A stretch of 64,000 nt of DNA from Acinetobacter variabilis. Lineage in GTDB: Bacteria > Pseudomonadota > Gammaproteobacteria > Pseudomonadales > Moraxellaceae. Shown in pieces: positions 38,666-48,340 of this stretch. The notes under the pieces are model-generated. The model was not told the DNA's origin and did no database searches. It was given only the letters and a program-made list of their open reading frames with translations. Location: positions 190,038 to 254,037 of the forward strand of contig NZ_KB850111.1 in assembly GCF_000369625.1 (NCBI RefSeq). Reading direction: 5' to 3'. Within the stretch, counting starts at the first letter, position 1. The number at the start of each line of letters is the position of its first letter. The position numbers and the translations under genes were made by a program.

Positions 38666-39631
38666 TTAACCTTTTAACTCTGCAGATACGATGCCGAAGC
38701 CCGCAATCCATTCACTGATTTCTTCATAACAGTGCGTTGTCATTTCGTACTCACCCATTTCGCTTAAGGCAGCGAAGGCAGCCATCCAAGAACGGACTTC
38801 CTGACCACCACGACCACCATCACGGCGGATTTCAGCTTCAGTCATCGCTTCTAATGTTGCAAAATCAGCATTCTTGAAGGTTTCCAGCAGGGCAATATCC
38901 CATTCAGCATTCAAAGGCACGGCAACTGACGTATCCCCTGCTGCCAGCTTTTGACCCACTGCAATAATTTTGGATTGACGTGCATAACGTGCTTCAGGCG
39001 TTGGATAACGGCCTGCAATCAGGAACTCTTCCACTTCTGGTGGTACAGCACCCATTTGCGGTGTAGGTGGATCATGTGACAGACCACCGGTACCTAAAAC
39101 AAGCACACGCTCGTTTTCAAGGTTTAAAGACTTGATGTATTGACCCACAGCACGGCCTAAAGCGATGGTACGCTTGGTAGTTGGCATCGGTGCTGCAGCG
39201 CCATTAATAAAAATTGTAATCGTTGGATAACGGTCAAGTTTGCCTTCACACAGGAAATGTAAGGGCTGAGTCACACCATGGTCGGCTTGCATGCGATAAG
39301 AATATGCAACGTCCACACCCTCATCGAGTACACGGCGAATCAAAGCCAGTGCTTTGTCTTCTGGCACATCAATGTGGTCATTGTCTTTACCATAGTCCCA
39401 GTCCCCTGCAGCCCTCGCGCGGATCCCCACGCAGAAACTTGGCATCAGGTCATAGAAGAAACCATTAAAATGGTCAGGGCCAAAGGTAATGATCAGGGTT
39501 GGGTCGTAAGCTTTTACTTCAGCCGCCAGTTTTTCAAACGCTTCACGAACAGCCTGTTCTTTGCGTTTTTCTTGGGGTGAAGCAAATTCCATTAAAGGAC
39601 TGTGCGAAGCACAAATAAGTTTAACGGCCAT
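38666..39631 (-). CDS. mhpB: 2,3-dihydroxyphenylpropionate 1,2-dioxygenase
   Basis: A 321-residue extradiol dioxygenase of the LigB class, which opens the catechol ring next to the hydroxyls using Fe(II) and O2. It begins L-I-C-A-S-H-S-P-L-M. The two catalytic histidines are visible as H118 (Q-A-D-H-G-V-T-Q-P) and H186 (G-G-L-S-H-D-P-P), close to H115 and H179 of the E. coli enzyme. AAGGAG precedes its ATG. It sits inside the hca operon, joining the upper dioxygenase steps to the meta-cleavage pathway, whereas E. coli keeps hca and mhp apart. Confidence 0.93.
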   Translation of the reverse strand: MAVKLICASHSPLMEFASPQEKRKEQAVREAFEKLAAEVKAYDPTLIITFGPDHFNGFFYDLMPSFCVGIRARAAGDWDYGKDNDHIDVPEDKALALIRRVLDEGVDVAYSYRMQADHGVTQPLHFLCEGKLDRYPTITIFINGAAAPMPTTKRTIALGRAVGQYIKSLNLENERVLVLGTGGLSHDPPTPQMGAVPPEVEEFLIAGRYPTPEARYARQSKIIAVGQKLAAGDTSVAVPLNAEWDIALLETFKNADFATLEAMTEAEIRRDGGRGGQEVRSWMAAFAALSEMGEYEMTTHCYEEISEWIAGFGIVSAELKG

Positions 39632-39697
39632 GAGAGACTCCTTAAAAGGAAGGCAGCCAAGAACAGGCTGCCGAAAAGTCCATTTCAGACTAGATTT

Positions 39698-40513
39698 TTA
39701 TTCATCAAAGAAACCTGCACGTGGTTGACGTAAACCACGGATGCCCAGGCCGCATTCTGCGTTAATCAGAACACCAGTCAGCGGGCGGTTATTTTGACGA
39801 GATGCTAAGAGCACGTAGGAACCAGTCATGTCTTCAGGTTCAGGTAAGAAGTTCAGTGGCATACCACGGGCGATTTTCTCAGGATCACGTGCATCGAGCA
39901 GACCAAGATTTTCCTGACCCAAAGATGCAGCACCTTTGATGTTCACATTCATACCTGATGGCGCAACGGCATTGACTCGTACTTTAGGTGCAAGTTCGTA
40001 AGCCAGTTCTTTCATAATGCCTACACCCGCATGTTTTGATGCAGTGTAAACCGGACCGCCACCTGCAGAATACAATGCAGAATTTGACAGTGTGAAAATG
40101 ATCGAACCTTCAGATTTAACGAGCTCATCCAGTGCAGCTTTCGCACCTAAAATCAGAGATTTGGTGTTAATCCCCATAATCTCATCAAAGGCTTTTTCCA
40201 GCTGCTCACCTGAAGTATTGACGATATCGGCATAGTGATCCCAGATACCAGCATTACCCACGAAACAATCGAGTTTACCGAAACGTTCTACAGTTGCTTG
40301 AACAGCACGAACGTTATCTGCATAGCTGGCTACATCACCTTCGATCGCAAGAACTTTTCCACCGAAGTGTTCATTTAATGCATCTACTTTAGCTTTTGAA
40401 CGCTGAAGAACGGCCACTTGTGCGCCCTCTTCCAGGAAACGTTCTACGAGTGCCCAACCGAGACCTGAACCACCACCAGTGATCAGTGCAACTTCGCCTT
40501 GTAGCCAACCCAT
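39698..40513 (-). CDS. hcaB: 2,3-dihydroxy-2,3-dihydrophenylpropionate dehydrogenase
   Basis: A 271-residue short-chain dehydrogenase that rearomatises the cis-dihydrodiol to the catechol with NAD+. The NAD motif T-G-G-G-S-G-L-G is at 12-19, the structural N-A-G at 87-89, and the catalytic Y156-x-x-x-K160 lies in V-Y-T-A-S-K, with a serine near 143-145. It starts 2 bp after the ferredoxin gene, so translation is tightly coupled. The BphB/TodD family is close, and the phenylpropionate role comes from its mhpB neighbour. Confidence 0.9.
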   Translation of the reverse strand: MGWLQGEVALITGGGSGLGWALVERFLEEGAQVAVLQRSKAKVDALNEHFGGKVLAIEGDVASYADNVRAVQATVERFGKLDCFVGNAGIWDHYADIVNTSGEQLEKAFDEIMGINTKSLILGAKAALDELVKSEGSIIFTLSNSALYSAGGGPVYTASKHAGVGIMKELAYELAPKVRVNAVAPSGMNVNIKGAASLGQENLGLLDARDPEKIARGMPLNFLPEPEDMTGSYVLLASRQNNRPLTGVLINAECGLGIRGLRQPRAGFFDE

Positions 40514-40515
40514 GA

Positions 40516-40842
40516 TTACTCTCCTGCCATCTCTACGTATAACGCACCATCTTCAAGTACAACTGGGAATGTTTGAATTGGGTCAGTTGCTGGTAAGCAA
40601 AGTGCCTGACCGGTTTTCAAACAGAAACGAGCTGAATGTAATGGACATTCCACAGTACCGTCATCTTCAAGGTAACCTTCAGACATAGAAGCATTACCAT
40701 GACTGCATTTATCGTTCATAGCGAAGAATTCACCGCCATTGTTAAATACAGCCAGCGCATCGATACCGTTTACGCCACAATCCACTTTTAATGCTTCGCC
40801 TTCGTCTAATTCGTCAACTTGGCAAACAAAAATCTTATTCAT
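40516..40842 (-). CDS. hcaC: Rieske ferredoxin of the dioxygenase
   Basis: A 108-residue soluble ferredoxin carrying a Rieske [2Fe-2S] centre: C46-x-H48 (K-C-S-H-G-N) and C66-x-x-H69 (E-C-P-L-H-S). It shuttles electrons from HcaD to the oxygenase HcaEF. Its start overlaps the hcaF stop by one base (TAATG), and hcaB begins 2 bp after its stop. Confidence 0.92.
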   Translation of the reverse strand: MNKIFVCQVDELDEGEALKVDCGVNGIDALAVFNNGGEFFAMNDKCSHGNASMSEGYLEDDGTVECPLHSARFCLKTGQALCLPATDPIQTFPVVLEDGALYVEMAGE

Positions 40843-41360
40843 TAGAAGAACACACTCAGGTTATGTGAGTTATAGGTAACTTGGTCAAGCATGATCTTAC
40901 GGTTGAAAATCTGGAAGCCTAGGCCACCTTCAACTTTACGGATCTTGTCATGACGTTTACCACAGTAGATAACCACGTCTTTCTCTTTTTGCGTACGGTA
41001 CAATAAATATGTCACGTACACGTCGTATTCGCCTTCAACCTCAGTCGACTCAACAATCACGTTGCTCACCATGTGAGTGGTACGTGATGGAGGCTCTTCA
41101 GCCCAAGCCATACCAGTTTCCAGACGTGCAACACGACGTTCCAGAAGATCTTTCGTATCGTTGAATACCCAGGTAGTAGGTGGTTCAACTGAACGACGAC
41201 GGTCACGCGTTTGAGCGTTTGGTGTAGTACGTAGCGTGTAAGAGATATCTTCAGCTAGCGTGTCTAACCATTCGCGGAATTTCCAGTCATCAAGAAGCTT
41301 GGCTTCTTGATATAGGAACTGACTAATTTGGTGATGAAGTTCTAAACTGATTTGACTCAT
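40842..41360 (-). CDS. hcaF: Aromatic-ring dioxygenase small (beta) subunit
   Basis: A 172-residue beta subunit with the cone-shaped SnoaL-like fold. It is recognisable from the early [14 protein letters not shown] pattern, the central R-R-S-V-E-P-P and S-N-V-I-V-E, and the end [19 protein letters not shown], shared with biphenyl and phenylpropionate dioxygenases. It stabilises the hexameric oxygenase and holds no cofactor. Its ATG overlaps the hcaE stop by 4 bp. Confidence 0.92.
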   Translation of the reverse strand: MSQISLELHHQISQFLYQEAKLLDDWKFREWLDTLAEDISYTLRTTPNAQTRDRRRSVEPPTTWVFNDTKDLLERRVARLETGMAWAEEPPSRTTHMVSNVIVESTEVEGEYDVYVTYLLYRTQKEKDVVIYCGKRHDKIRKVEGGLGFQIFNRKIMLDQVTYNSHNLSVFF

Positions 41361-42724
41361 TTCATAAGCTCCTTCTCATATTCGTCAGCCGCAGCTTCAA
41401 CGTCTTCCCATTTTTCATGAATCAATAAATCTGCCCAGCGGCGGTACATACCACGTGCTGCAGTTTCAGAGAAAATATAGTTCGTGATACCCGGGATACC
41501 ATCTTCACGTACTTTCTCGTTGCCTTTACCCATTTCCATAATGAGTTTGTTTTGACGCGCTTTATAACCACGTAAAACTTTTTGGATCTCAATCCAGTTT
41601 TCAGAGTCATCTTGCTCCAGGAAACCGGCTGGACCAAAGGCACGCGTTGCAGAACGTTCAAATGCTGCTTGTACATCTTCTGGTGCGTCCGCATCACAGA
41701 TACAGAATGCCCAAACTTCAGTTTTGTTTGGACCACGTGGGTGCCATACACGAAGCGTTGCAGTACCGTTCAACCAAGACAATGTAGGGAACATGGTGTT
41801 GTGACCCGCTAAACGAAGCGCACGAGTTTCACCTAGGCGTTCTTTCACTTCTTCGTAAGTTTCACGGAAGTAGTTCGCTACTTCACCGTCCACCCATACG
41901 TTTGCATCTGGTTTCTCTGTGAAGAAGAAGCCTGAACCGTGACCGCGTGAACCGTATTGGATCGCGTCTTTCGCAGTTTCCCAAACTGGACGAGCAGTTT
42001 GTGCAGCACCTAATTTCTTAGAAGATTCATCGTCTGGTTTTGCACCCAGCACCTGAATTGCAGATGCGTGAGAGAACAACGCGTGGTATTGGTCAGATGC
42101 GAACTGTTCGGCTGCAAATTTCCAGTTACAGTCGATTTCCCATTTGTGTACACCACCCACGATCACAGTACCGCCTTCACGACGATCTACAACACCGTCC
42201 AGGTACCAAGCGATATCGCCCATGTATTCTTCTAGGTCAGGTGTGGTTTCATCCCAACAAGCGAATACCAAGCCTTTGTAAGACTTCACACGATTAACTT
42301 CAACCAGACCCCATTGCTCTTTACATGCACCATGTGGGTAAGCACGCTCTTCAAGCGGGATGTCTTTTAGAGAACCGTCAATACCGTATGACCAGCCGTG
42401 GTATGGGCAAGTGAACGCACGTGTGTTACCACAGTCTGCGAAGCTTACGCGCATAGAACGGTGACGGCATTGGTTTAAGAATGCTTTGATTGAGCCGTCT
42501 TTTTGGCGTGCCACGATGATTGGATCTTCACCCATGTAGGTATTGAAGAAATCGCCAGCCTTAGGAATTTGACTTTCATGGCAAAGGAATAACCAGGTAC
42601 GACCGAAGACACGTTCAAGTTCTAATTCGTAAATGTCAGGATCTGTATAGATAGATGGCGTGATACGTCCATTTTGTGCATCGACTAAAGCGTCGATTTC
42701 GCGCACATCAATTTTTCCACTCAT
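41357..42724 (-). CDS. hcaE: 3-phenylpropionate/cinnamate dioxygenase large (alpha) subunit
   Basis: A 455-residue catalytic subunit that adds O2 across the aromatic ring. The Rieske ligands are C86-x-H88 and C106-x-x-H109. The mononuclear iron site is D211-x-x-H214-x4-H219 ([10 protein letters not shown]). The ATG at 42724 has AGGAGAG seven bases upstream and is better than the longer frame from 42754. It is the first gene of the six-gene operon and is divergent from the LysR gene. Substrate specificity is inferred from cluster content; benzoate- or biphenyl-type substrates cannot be excluded. Confidence 0.9.
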   Translation of the reverse strand: MSGKIDVREIDALVDAQNGRITPSIYTDPDIYELELERVFGRTWLFLCHESQIPKAGDFFNTYMGEDPIIVARQKDGSIKAFLNQCRHRSMRVSFADCGNTRAFTCPYHGWSYGIDGSLKDIPLEERAYPHGACKEQWGLVEVNRVKSYKGLVFACWDETTPDLEEYMGDIAWYLDGVVDRREGGTVIVGGVHKWEIDCNWKFAAEQFASDQYHALFSHASAIQVLGAKPDDESSKKLGAAQTARPVWETAKDAIQYGSRGHGSGFFFTEKPDANVWVDGEVANYFRETYEEVKERLGETRALRLAGHNTMFPTLSWLNGTATLRVWHPRGPNKTEVWAFCICDADAPEDVQAAFERSATRAFGPAGFLEQDDSENWIEIQKVLRGYKARQNKLIMEMGKGNEKVREDGIPGITNYIFSETAARGMYRRWADLLIHEKWEDVEAAADEYEKELMK

Positions 42725-42823
42725 GAAAAGCTCTCCTGTGACCAGATATGGCACAAAGTAATAGACTCAACTTTTCAACGATGATGGATTTTTGAGTGAA
42801 TTTGCGGAAATATTTTTTTTGTT

Positions 42824-42884
42824 TTGATTAATAGTTTTAAGCAATTATTCTAGGCGTGTATTTTTATATTAAAACACTAATCAA
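42824..42884. promoter_or_regulatory. Long imperfect inverted repeat between hcaE and the LysR gene
   Basis: The arms TTGATTAATAGTTTTAA (42824-42840) and TTAAAACACTAATCAA (42869-42884) share TTGATTA and GTTTTAA in mirror order across 28 bp. It lies in the 280-bp divergent gap, where LysR activators bind. The AT-rich hairpin could also affect the hcaE leader. Confidence 0.45.
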
Positions 42885-43004
42885 TCCCTCCAAGGCATTT
42901 ACTTTCTAAATGACAAAATAATCTTCACGACATAGTTGCTTATAGATTATACTCTTCTGAAATTATAGTAAGACATTTTTTGGATTACTCGACGGACTGA
43001 TGAT

Positions 43005-43913
43005 ATGGAATTACGACACCTCCGCTACTTCATTACTGTGGCTGAAGAACTCAACTTCAGTAAGGCAGCACTCAAACTTTACACGGCTCAGCCATCACTT
43101 AGTCAGCAAATCAAAGATTTGGAAGAGGATGTCGGTGTCAAACTGCTACACCGTACCAAGCGTAAAGTCGAACTGACCGAAGAAGGTGCTGTATTCCTTG
43201 AACAGGCCCGCCTAACGCTGGCACAAGCCGACAAGGCGATTGCCATGGCGCGTCAGGTCTCACAAGCCAAGCAGCAAATGCTGCGCATCGGTTTCGTCCC
43301 TGTCGCAGAGATGAAAATCTTCCCGTATATCCTGCCAAATCTGCGCGTGCAAAACCCTGATTTAAAAATTGAATTGCTTAGTCTGAATAATAATGAGCAA
43401 ATGCGATTATTGAAGAAAGGCGAACTGGATCTGACCTTTACCCGTCACAATTTCCATAGCGATGAAATCGAAAGCCAGTTTGTGATTCATGAGCCATTGA
43501 TCTTCATTTTGCCAAAAGATCATCCTTTAGCAAAATACGATCGAATTCCAGTTAAATTACTGAATGGTATAGATTTTATTATTCCATCTGCAGAACAGTC
43601 ACAGACCCTGCATCATACTATTCTGGATTTTGCCAAAGCCAACGGAATTGAATTTAATGTTGTCCAAAAGGCGGATAATATTCTGTTCAATATCAACTCG
43701 ATTGGTATGGGCTTGGGCTGTACCATCCTGCCAGGCTATATCGCACCATTGACCATGAACAATACCGTGATCCGCCCGCTGGATGTAGAACTTCCCTTTT
43801 TAAATCTGTATGTTAGCTATCGCAAGGATACTAATTCAGTCGCAGTGAAGAAGTTCCTGGAACTTCTGACTCGCGTATTCTACCTAGACATTAACCGCGA
43901 CGAACCACATTAA
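43005..43913 (+). CDS. LysR family regulator, probable activator of the hca operon
   Basis: A 302-residue protein. The N-terminal helix-turn-helix (M-E-L-R-H-L-R-Y-F-I-T-V-A-E-E-L-N-F-S-K-A-A) is that of the CatM/BenM/HcaR branch, followed by a linker helix and the effector domain from about residue 92 (L-R-I-G-F-V-P-V-A-E). It is transcribed away from hcaE across a 280-bp gap, the classic arrangement for a LysR activator of an aromatic operon responding to substrate or an intermediate. An hcaR role is inferred from this position. A terminator follows. Confidence 0.88.
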   Translation: MELRHLRYFITVAEELNFSKAALKLYTAQPSLSQQIKDLEEDVGVKLLHRTKRKVELTEEGAVFLEQARLTLAQADKAIAMARQVSQAKQQMLRIGFVPVAEMKIFPYILPNLRVQNPDLKIELLSLNNNEQMRLLKKGELDLTFTRHNFHSDEIESQFVIHEPLIFILPKDHPLAKYDRIPVKLLNGIDFIIPSAEQSQTLHHTILDFAKANGIEFNVVQKADNILFNINSIGMGLGCTILPGYIAPLTMNNTVIRPLDVELPFLNLYVSYRKDTNSVAVKKFLELLTRVFYLDINRDEPH

Positions 43914-43930
43914 TTTTCTATTCTTATAGC

Positions 43931-43970
43931 AGCACACGTAATTTCCTCTGAGAATACGTGTGCTTTTTTG
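43931..43970 (+). terminator. Terminator after the LysR gene
   Basis: A 10-bp stem AGCACACGTA / TACGTGTGCT with inner pairing, then six T residues. Confidence 0.88.
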
Positions 43971-44244
43971 TTTTTATTTTTTCTAATCAAAATTTCATTT
44001 TATATTCATTTTTCCTATAACAGACCACATCTAGCTTGGCTTCCAACATCTCCGACCATGGCTTATTAGGTTTAATTTTTGCTCAAATTAGGCTTCTTTT
44101 ACAACTTAAGTCTAATAAGAAGTCTAAGGCCCATTTTAATTTTTGAAATTCTGATTAATAGCTAAAAAGCATTAAAAATGTTTAAAAAATTCACTGAATG
44201 AAATGGTGTTCATTTGGCAGCTGTAAATCTAATATTTTAGAAAG

Positions 44245-44274
44245 AAAAAAGGATGAACGAAGCCATCCTTTTTT
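44245..44274 (-). terminator. Terminator after mhpC
   Basis: On the minus strand, AAAAAAGGATG-type arms pair around a short loop and end in T residues. The 43971-44244 stretch before it has no recognisable feature. Confidence 0.75.
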
Positions 44275-44288
44275 AAACTGAGTACGAC

Positions 44289-45152
44289 TTATTTTACGCC
44301 GTGTACAGCCAGGTAGTTTTTGATCACAGTGTTGAACTCATCTGATTTTTCAACTTGAGACCAATGACCACATTGACTGAAGATGTGTGCATCAGCATTT
44401 GGCACGATGTTCAGGATATCCCAAGTACGAGAAACCGGAATCACCACGTCTTGAGTACCATGAATCAATAATACAGGTACAGTGATGTCTTTCATTTTTT
44501 CGAAGTCTAACGGGAATTCGAAACGGTCACGGTCACGTGCGCCCACTACATCCATCAAACGGTTTGATGCATAGTCATTTGCAGCAGAAGCAAAACGTAC
44601 TTTAACCAGTTCGTCAGTGATCAGGTCTTTGTTCACCACGAACATAGACAGGGTTTTCTTGATACCCTCTTCAGTCAGAACAGGGTTTGCGTGTGCTTTC
44701 AGCGCAGCAGTCTGTTTTGCACCGCCAGTACCCATAGATACGATACCTAGAACACGTTCAGAATAATCAAGTGCCATCTGGAATGCCAACCAGCCACCCA
44801 GAGAGTTACCCACTAACCAGGTTTTTTCGATACCTAAAGCATCTAGAGTACGTACGGCATGATCCACCCATGCACGAATACCATAAGCAGTACCTGGTGC
44901 AACCACAGTTTGACCATAACCAATGGTATCGATTGCGATACAACGTGCTTGTTCACCAATTGAAGGCAGGTTTAACCACCAGTTTGCAGCAGCAGACACA
45001 CCCGTACCTGAACCGTGCAGGAACAGAATAGGCGTACCCTCACCAATTTCATGGTAGTGAGTCAACTCACCTTCTGCAGTTTCAATCCATTTGTCTTCTA
45101 AGCCGAAGAAAGGATCTGTTTTATAATCAGGGATTTGAACAGTGCTCATCAT
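44289..45152 (-). CDS. mhpC: 2-hydroxy-6-oxonona-2,4-dienedioate hydrolase
   Basis: A 287-residue alpha/beta hydrolase that splits the meta-cleavage product into succinate (or fumarate from cinnamate) and 2-hydroxypenta-2,4-dienoate. The catalytic triad is S117 (G-N-S-L-G-G), D235 (H-G-T-Q-D) and H263 (C-G-H-W), with the oxyanion-hole H-G-S-G near residue 46. AGAGGA just before the ATG pair at 45152 and 45149 fixes the start. It follows the porin gene on the same strand but is separated from it by a terminator-like hairpin. Confidence 0.92.
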   Translation of the reverse strand: MMSTVQIPDYKTDPFFGLEDKWIETAEGELTHYHEIGEGTPILFLHGSGTGVSAAANWWLNLPSIGEQARCIAIDTIGYGQTVVAPGTAYGIRAWVDHAVRTLDALGIEKTWLVGNSLGGWLAFQMALDYSERVLGIVSMGTGGAKQTAALKAHANPVLTEEGIKKTLSMFVVNKDLITDELVKVRFASAANDYASNRLMDVVGARDRDRFEFPLDFEKMKDITVPVLLIHGTQDVVIPVSRTWDILNIVPNADAHIFSQCGHWSQVEKSDEFNTVIKNYLAVHGVK

Positions 45153-45385
45153 GATTCCTCTTACAGTTTCTTGCTTGCGTGTTCCTCGATGACGAGAACT
45201 CGACGTCAAGTTGACTCATTAAAAATGATCTTTTTACAGTCTTATATTAACCGCTCTACTGTCTTCAACTGATATAAAATTACGCTTGCATACTACAAAA
45301 AATATATTATTTAAGTATTTGTTTTAACTAATTATTTTAAATTTAAAACACTGTTTAATTTAAGGTTTTGACTAGATTCTCAACT

Positions 45386-45414
45386 CAAAAAAAGCAGCCA
45401 GAATACTGACTGCT
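45386..45414 (-). terminator. Terminator after the OprD-type porin gene
   Basis: On the minus strand, AGCAGTCAG and CTGGCTGCT pair (one G-U) around TATT and are followed by seven T residues. Confidence 0.8.
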
Positions 45415-45431
45415 CTTAAAATGCGCTTAAA

Positions 45432-46682
45432 TTAGAATTTATGAGTATAAGTTGTCGCTACGCGGTATTCCTGAAGATCTGGTTTAGTAGGATTTGCAAA
45501 ATTTACATCAATATACATCGCTTGGATGCCTAAACCTTTTAACTTACCCTCTGGAACAGTGTAATTCGCAATCAGATTTAGCTCATCAGTATTAAAGTTT
45601 TGATCACCTGATTTAGCATCATAACCTTTGAAATAAACTGCAGTTGCGTTTAATCCTTTGGCACCCATTTCAGAGAAGTCATAGCCATAAGAAACATTCC
45701 ATGACTTTTCTTCTGGTGCAGTAAAGGTTGCAACGCCCCAGTTCACCAGATAAGGCTGCGGCACCCAGCCACCAAGTGTTGGAAATGCAGTAGCACCAAA
45801 CATTTGCTGATAACCCAGACCTACAGTATGCGCACCATGATTAACTTTTGCCCCTACTGACAGTGCCTGATTATCAATCTCACCATACAGTTTGTCACCT
45901 GACTCCGAGTTATCAAAATAACGCACATGGCTATCTAATTTGGTTTTTTCACCGAGCGCAGTTTTGTAATTCATACCTAAGTAATGCTGTTGGTAGATAT
46001 CTTGAACATCTGCATACCAATAACTTGCACCCAACTCTTTTGTTAGTTGATGATCTACACCAACAATCCACATACCATCTGATTCAGCGCCATTATCAAA
46101 TTGTGGTGGATTAAATTTAGTTAAATCACGGAATTGATTATCATAACGATTGTTAATCTTATCAATGTAAGCCACAGTGAATTTAGTATCTTCCAGAATA
46201 TCCTTAGATTCTAACCAGGCACCGCTATAAGTTGTTAACAATTGACGTGATGGATCAAACACTAGAACTGGCGACACAGGTAATAATTCACCTACTTTCA
46301 GTTCAGTTTCCGAAACCTTAGCTTTTAAGGTTGCACCAACTTTTCCAAAATGATCCTTTGATTCTTGGCCATCATGCGGTAAAACCCAATCCGGATTCTG
46401 ATCACGACCTTTAAGTTTGACTGCATGTTGAACTAATACATCAACACCGACCTCAACACCAGCACCGATATCATGGTAACCAGATTTGGCATCTAGAGTA
46501 ATCCCTTGTGACCAAGAACCCCAGTTACGTGATGAATAGTCATCTTGATACTGACGGTCTAGATAAAAGTTTTTAAATTTGAGTTGAACATTGCTGTCGT
46601 CAATAAAGTCTGCATTCGCTGCAGTTGTTCCTAAACTTGCTATTGCAGCAAGCATTGCTATCCATAAGTTTTGACGACGCAT
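45432..46682 (-). CDS. OprD family outer-membrane porin
   Basis: A 416-residue porin. A signal peptide (about residues 1-24, ending A-N-A-D) is followed by alternating amphipathic strands and a C-terminal aromatic residue (T-H-K-F), as required for barrel insertion. The start F-I-D-D-S-N-V-Q-L-K-F-K-N-F-Y-L-D-R is the OprD signature. OprD-type channels in Acinetobacter and Pseudomonas take up small carboxylates, including aromatic acids such as benzoate. Its place between mhpC and mhpE suggests phenylpropionate uptake, which is inference. Confidence 0.88.
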   Translation of the reverse strand: MRRQNLWIAMLAAIASLGTTAANADFIDDSNVQLKFKNFYLDRQYQDDYSSRNWGSWSQGITLDAKSGYHDIGAGVEVGVDVLVQHAVKLKGRDQNPDWVLPHDGQESKDHFGKVGATLKAKVSETELKVGELLPVSPVLVFDPSRQLLTTYSGAWLESKDILEDTKFTVAYIDKINNRYDNQFRDLTKFNPPQFDNGAESDGMWIVGVDHQLTKELGASYWYADVQDIYQQHYLGMNYKTALGEKTKLDSHVRYFDNSESGDKLYGEIDNQALSVGAKVNHGAHTVGLGYQQMFGATAFPTLGGWVPQPYLVNWGVATFTAPEEKSWNVSYGYDFSEMGAKGLNATAVYFKGYDAKSGDQNFNTDELNLIANYTVPEGKLKGLGIQAMYIDVNFANPTKPDLQEYRVATTYTHKF

Positions 46683-46903
46683 GGCTTATTCCTAGTAATC
46701 AAATTAAGCTATGCCGCTATCATGCTCAACTCTAGTTTTTTTAAAAATCCGACTACAGTATTAAAATTTTTCTATTAATCTCTATAGATAGAATAAGTAT
46801 GCTGAAATTTGAAAAAGACTTATATTTATAAACAATTAACTAAAATAAAAAATTAACCAGATAATCAATATAAATCCATGTTTTCTCTTATATAAATAGC
46901 CAT

Positions 46904-47007
46904 TAGACCTCTTGCGAAAGTATCGTTTTACCTAATTTTTGAATTGGCTAAAACCTTATAAATTGTAGCTTTAGGCTGTTTAAATTTTAACTAACGCAAG
47001 AAGTCTA
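46904..47007. mobile_element. MITE-like element, copy 1
   Basis: A 104-bp element with imperfect terminal inverted repeats (TAGACCTCTTGCGAAAGT against TAGACTTCTTGCGTTAGT, 14 of 18 matching) and no coding capacity. Both ends begin with TA, compatible with a TA target duplication. It lies in a 627-bp gap between the porin and mhpE genes. The sequence from 46683 to 46903 is otherwise AT-rich with no clear feature. Confidence 0.75.
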
Positions 47008-47139
47008 TTATTTTTTTATAATTTAAAAATAACTTTTTATTTATCGTTTTTATGTTTAAGGAAATGTGCATGATTATTTTCTTAAAATAAATAGTAATAA
47101 TTAAAATATCTTATTCCATCATTTTAATATCTTATTCAT

Positions 47140-47243
47140 TAGACCTCTTGCGAAAGTATCGTTTTACCTAATTTTTGAATTAGCTAAAACCTTATAAAAT
47201 GTAGCTTTGGGCTGTTTAAATTTTGACTAACGCAAGAAGTCTA
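47140..47243. mobile_element. MITE-like element, copy 2
   Basis: A direct repeat of copy 1 with exactly the same 104-bp length and only four base differences, 132 bp downstream. It has the same ends and orientation. The spacer between the copies (47008-47139) is AT-rich and without a gene. Confidence 0.75.
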
Positions 47244-47260
47244 TTTTATTCCAATAAATA

Positions 47261-47288
47261 AAAAGCGCCCTTTCGGACGCTTTTTTTT
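47261..47288 (-). terminator. Terminator after mhpE
   Basis: AAAGCGTCC / GGGCGCTTT-type stem with a GAAA tetraloop on the minus strand, then T residues. It ends the mhpD-mhpF-mhpE transcript. Confidence 0.85.
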
Positions 47289-47309
47289 AAAAAATTTAGC
47301 TTTTAACTA

Positions 47310-48329
47310 TTAAGCTTGAAGCTCTTTCGCTTTAGACATAGTCAATGCCAAATCTTCAATCATATCTTCCTGACCGCCAACAGTACCACGACGACCAAGC
47401 TCAAGCAGAATTTCACGAGCAGATACGCCATATTTTGCTTCAGCACGTTTAGCAAACAGCAGGAATGAAGAATAAACACCCGCATAACCTAAAGTTGCAG
47501 CATCACGGTCAGCACGGATCTGATGAGTCATCATTGGAATGATCAGATCTTCTGCAACGTCTTGTACTTTAAACAGGTCAACACCAGTTTCCATTTGCAT
47601 ACGATTTGCAACCGCAACAAACAGTTCAAGTGGCGTATTACCTGCACCAGCACCTAGACCGGCAGATGCCAAGTCAACACGTGTTGCACCGGCTTGAACC
47701 GCTGAAACAGAGTTGGCAACACCCATACCTAGGTTATGGTGACCATGGAAACCGATTTCGATGTCTGAATCCAGGTTAGCACGTAAGATACCTACACGGT
47801 CAGTCACGTCTTGCGGAAGCATGTAACCCGCCGAGTCAGTCACATAGATACAGTTTGCACCGTATGACACCATTTTTTGTGCTTCTTCGAGCAGTTTTTC
47901 TGGAGAAGCCATATGTGCCATCATCAAGAAGCCCACAGTGTCCATACCCATTTTACGCGCTGCAGTAATGTGCTGTTCAGAAACATCTCCTTCAGTCGAA
48001 TGTGTCGCCACACGAATGGTTGCCACACCTACATCATGCGCCATTTTCAAATGATCAACTGTTCCAATACCTGGCAATAACAGCGCAGATACTTTCGCCT
48101 GTTTCAGGTTTGGAATCACTGCTTTCAGGTATTCTTCATCAGTTGCAGCTGCGAAACCGTAGTTTACAGAGTTACCGCCAAGGCCGTCACCGTGTGTGAC
48201 TTCGATTAAAGGTACACCTGCATCATCCAAAGCAGTTGCAATCGCAACCATTTGCTCAGGTGTAGTTTGATGGCGCATTGGATGCATACCATCACGTAAA
48301 GTCATATCATTAATAATAATCTTAGACAT
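47310..48329 (-). CDS. mhpE: 4-hydroxy-2-oxovalerate aldolase
   Basis: A 339-residue class II aldolase of the HMG-lyase-like (DRE-TIM) family that cleaves 4-hydroxy-2-oxovalerate into pyruvate and acetaldehyde. The active-site L-R-D-G-M-H is at residues 11-16. The metal-binding G-F-H-G-H-H-N-L-G and the C-terminal DmpG-type domain, which docks with the dehydrogenase, are present. It lies 11 bp after mhpF, its usual channelling partner. Confidence 0.94.
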   Translation of the reverse strand: MSKIIINDMTLRDGMHPMRHQTTPEQMVAIATALDDAGVPLIEVTHGDGLGGNSVNYGFAAATDEEYLKAVIPNLKQAKVSALLLPGIGTVDHLKMAHDVGVATIRVATHSTEGDVSEQHITAARKMGMDTVGFLMMAHMASPEKLLEEAQKMVSYGANCIYVTDSAGYMLPQDVTDRVGILRANLDSDIEIGFHGHHNLGMGVANSVSAVQAGATRVDLASAGLGAGAGNTPLELFVAVANRMQMETGVDLFKVQDVAEDLIIPMMTHQIRADRDAATLGYAGVYSSFLLFAKRAEAKYGVSAREILLELGRRGTVGGQEDMIEDLALTMSKAKELQA

Positions 48330-48340
48330 GAAGGTGCTCC

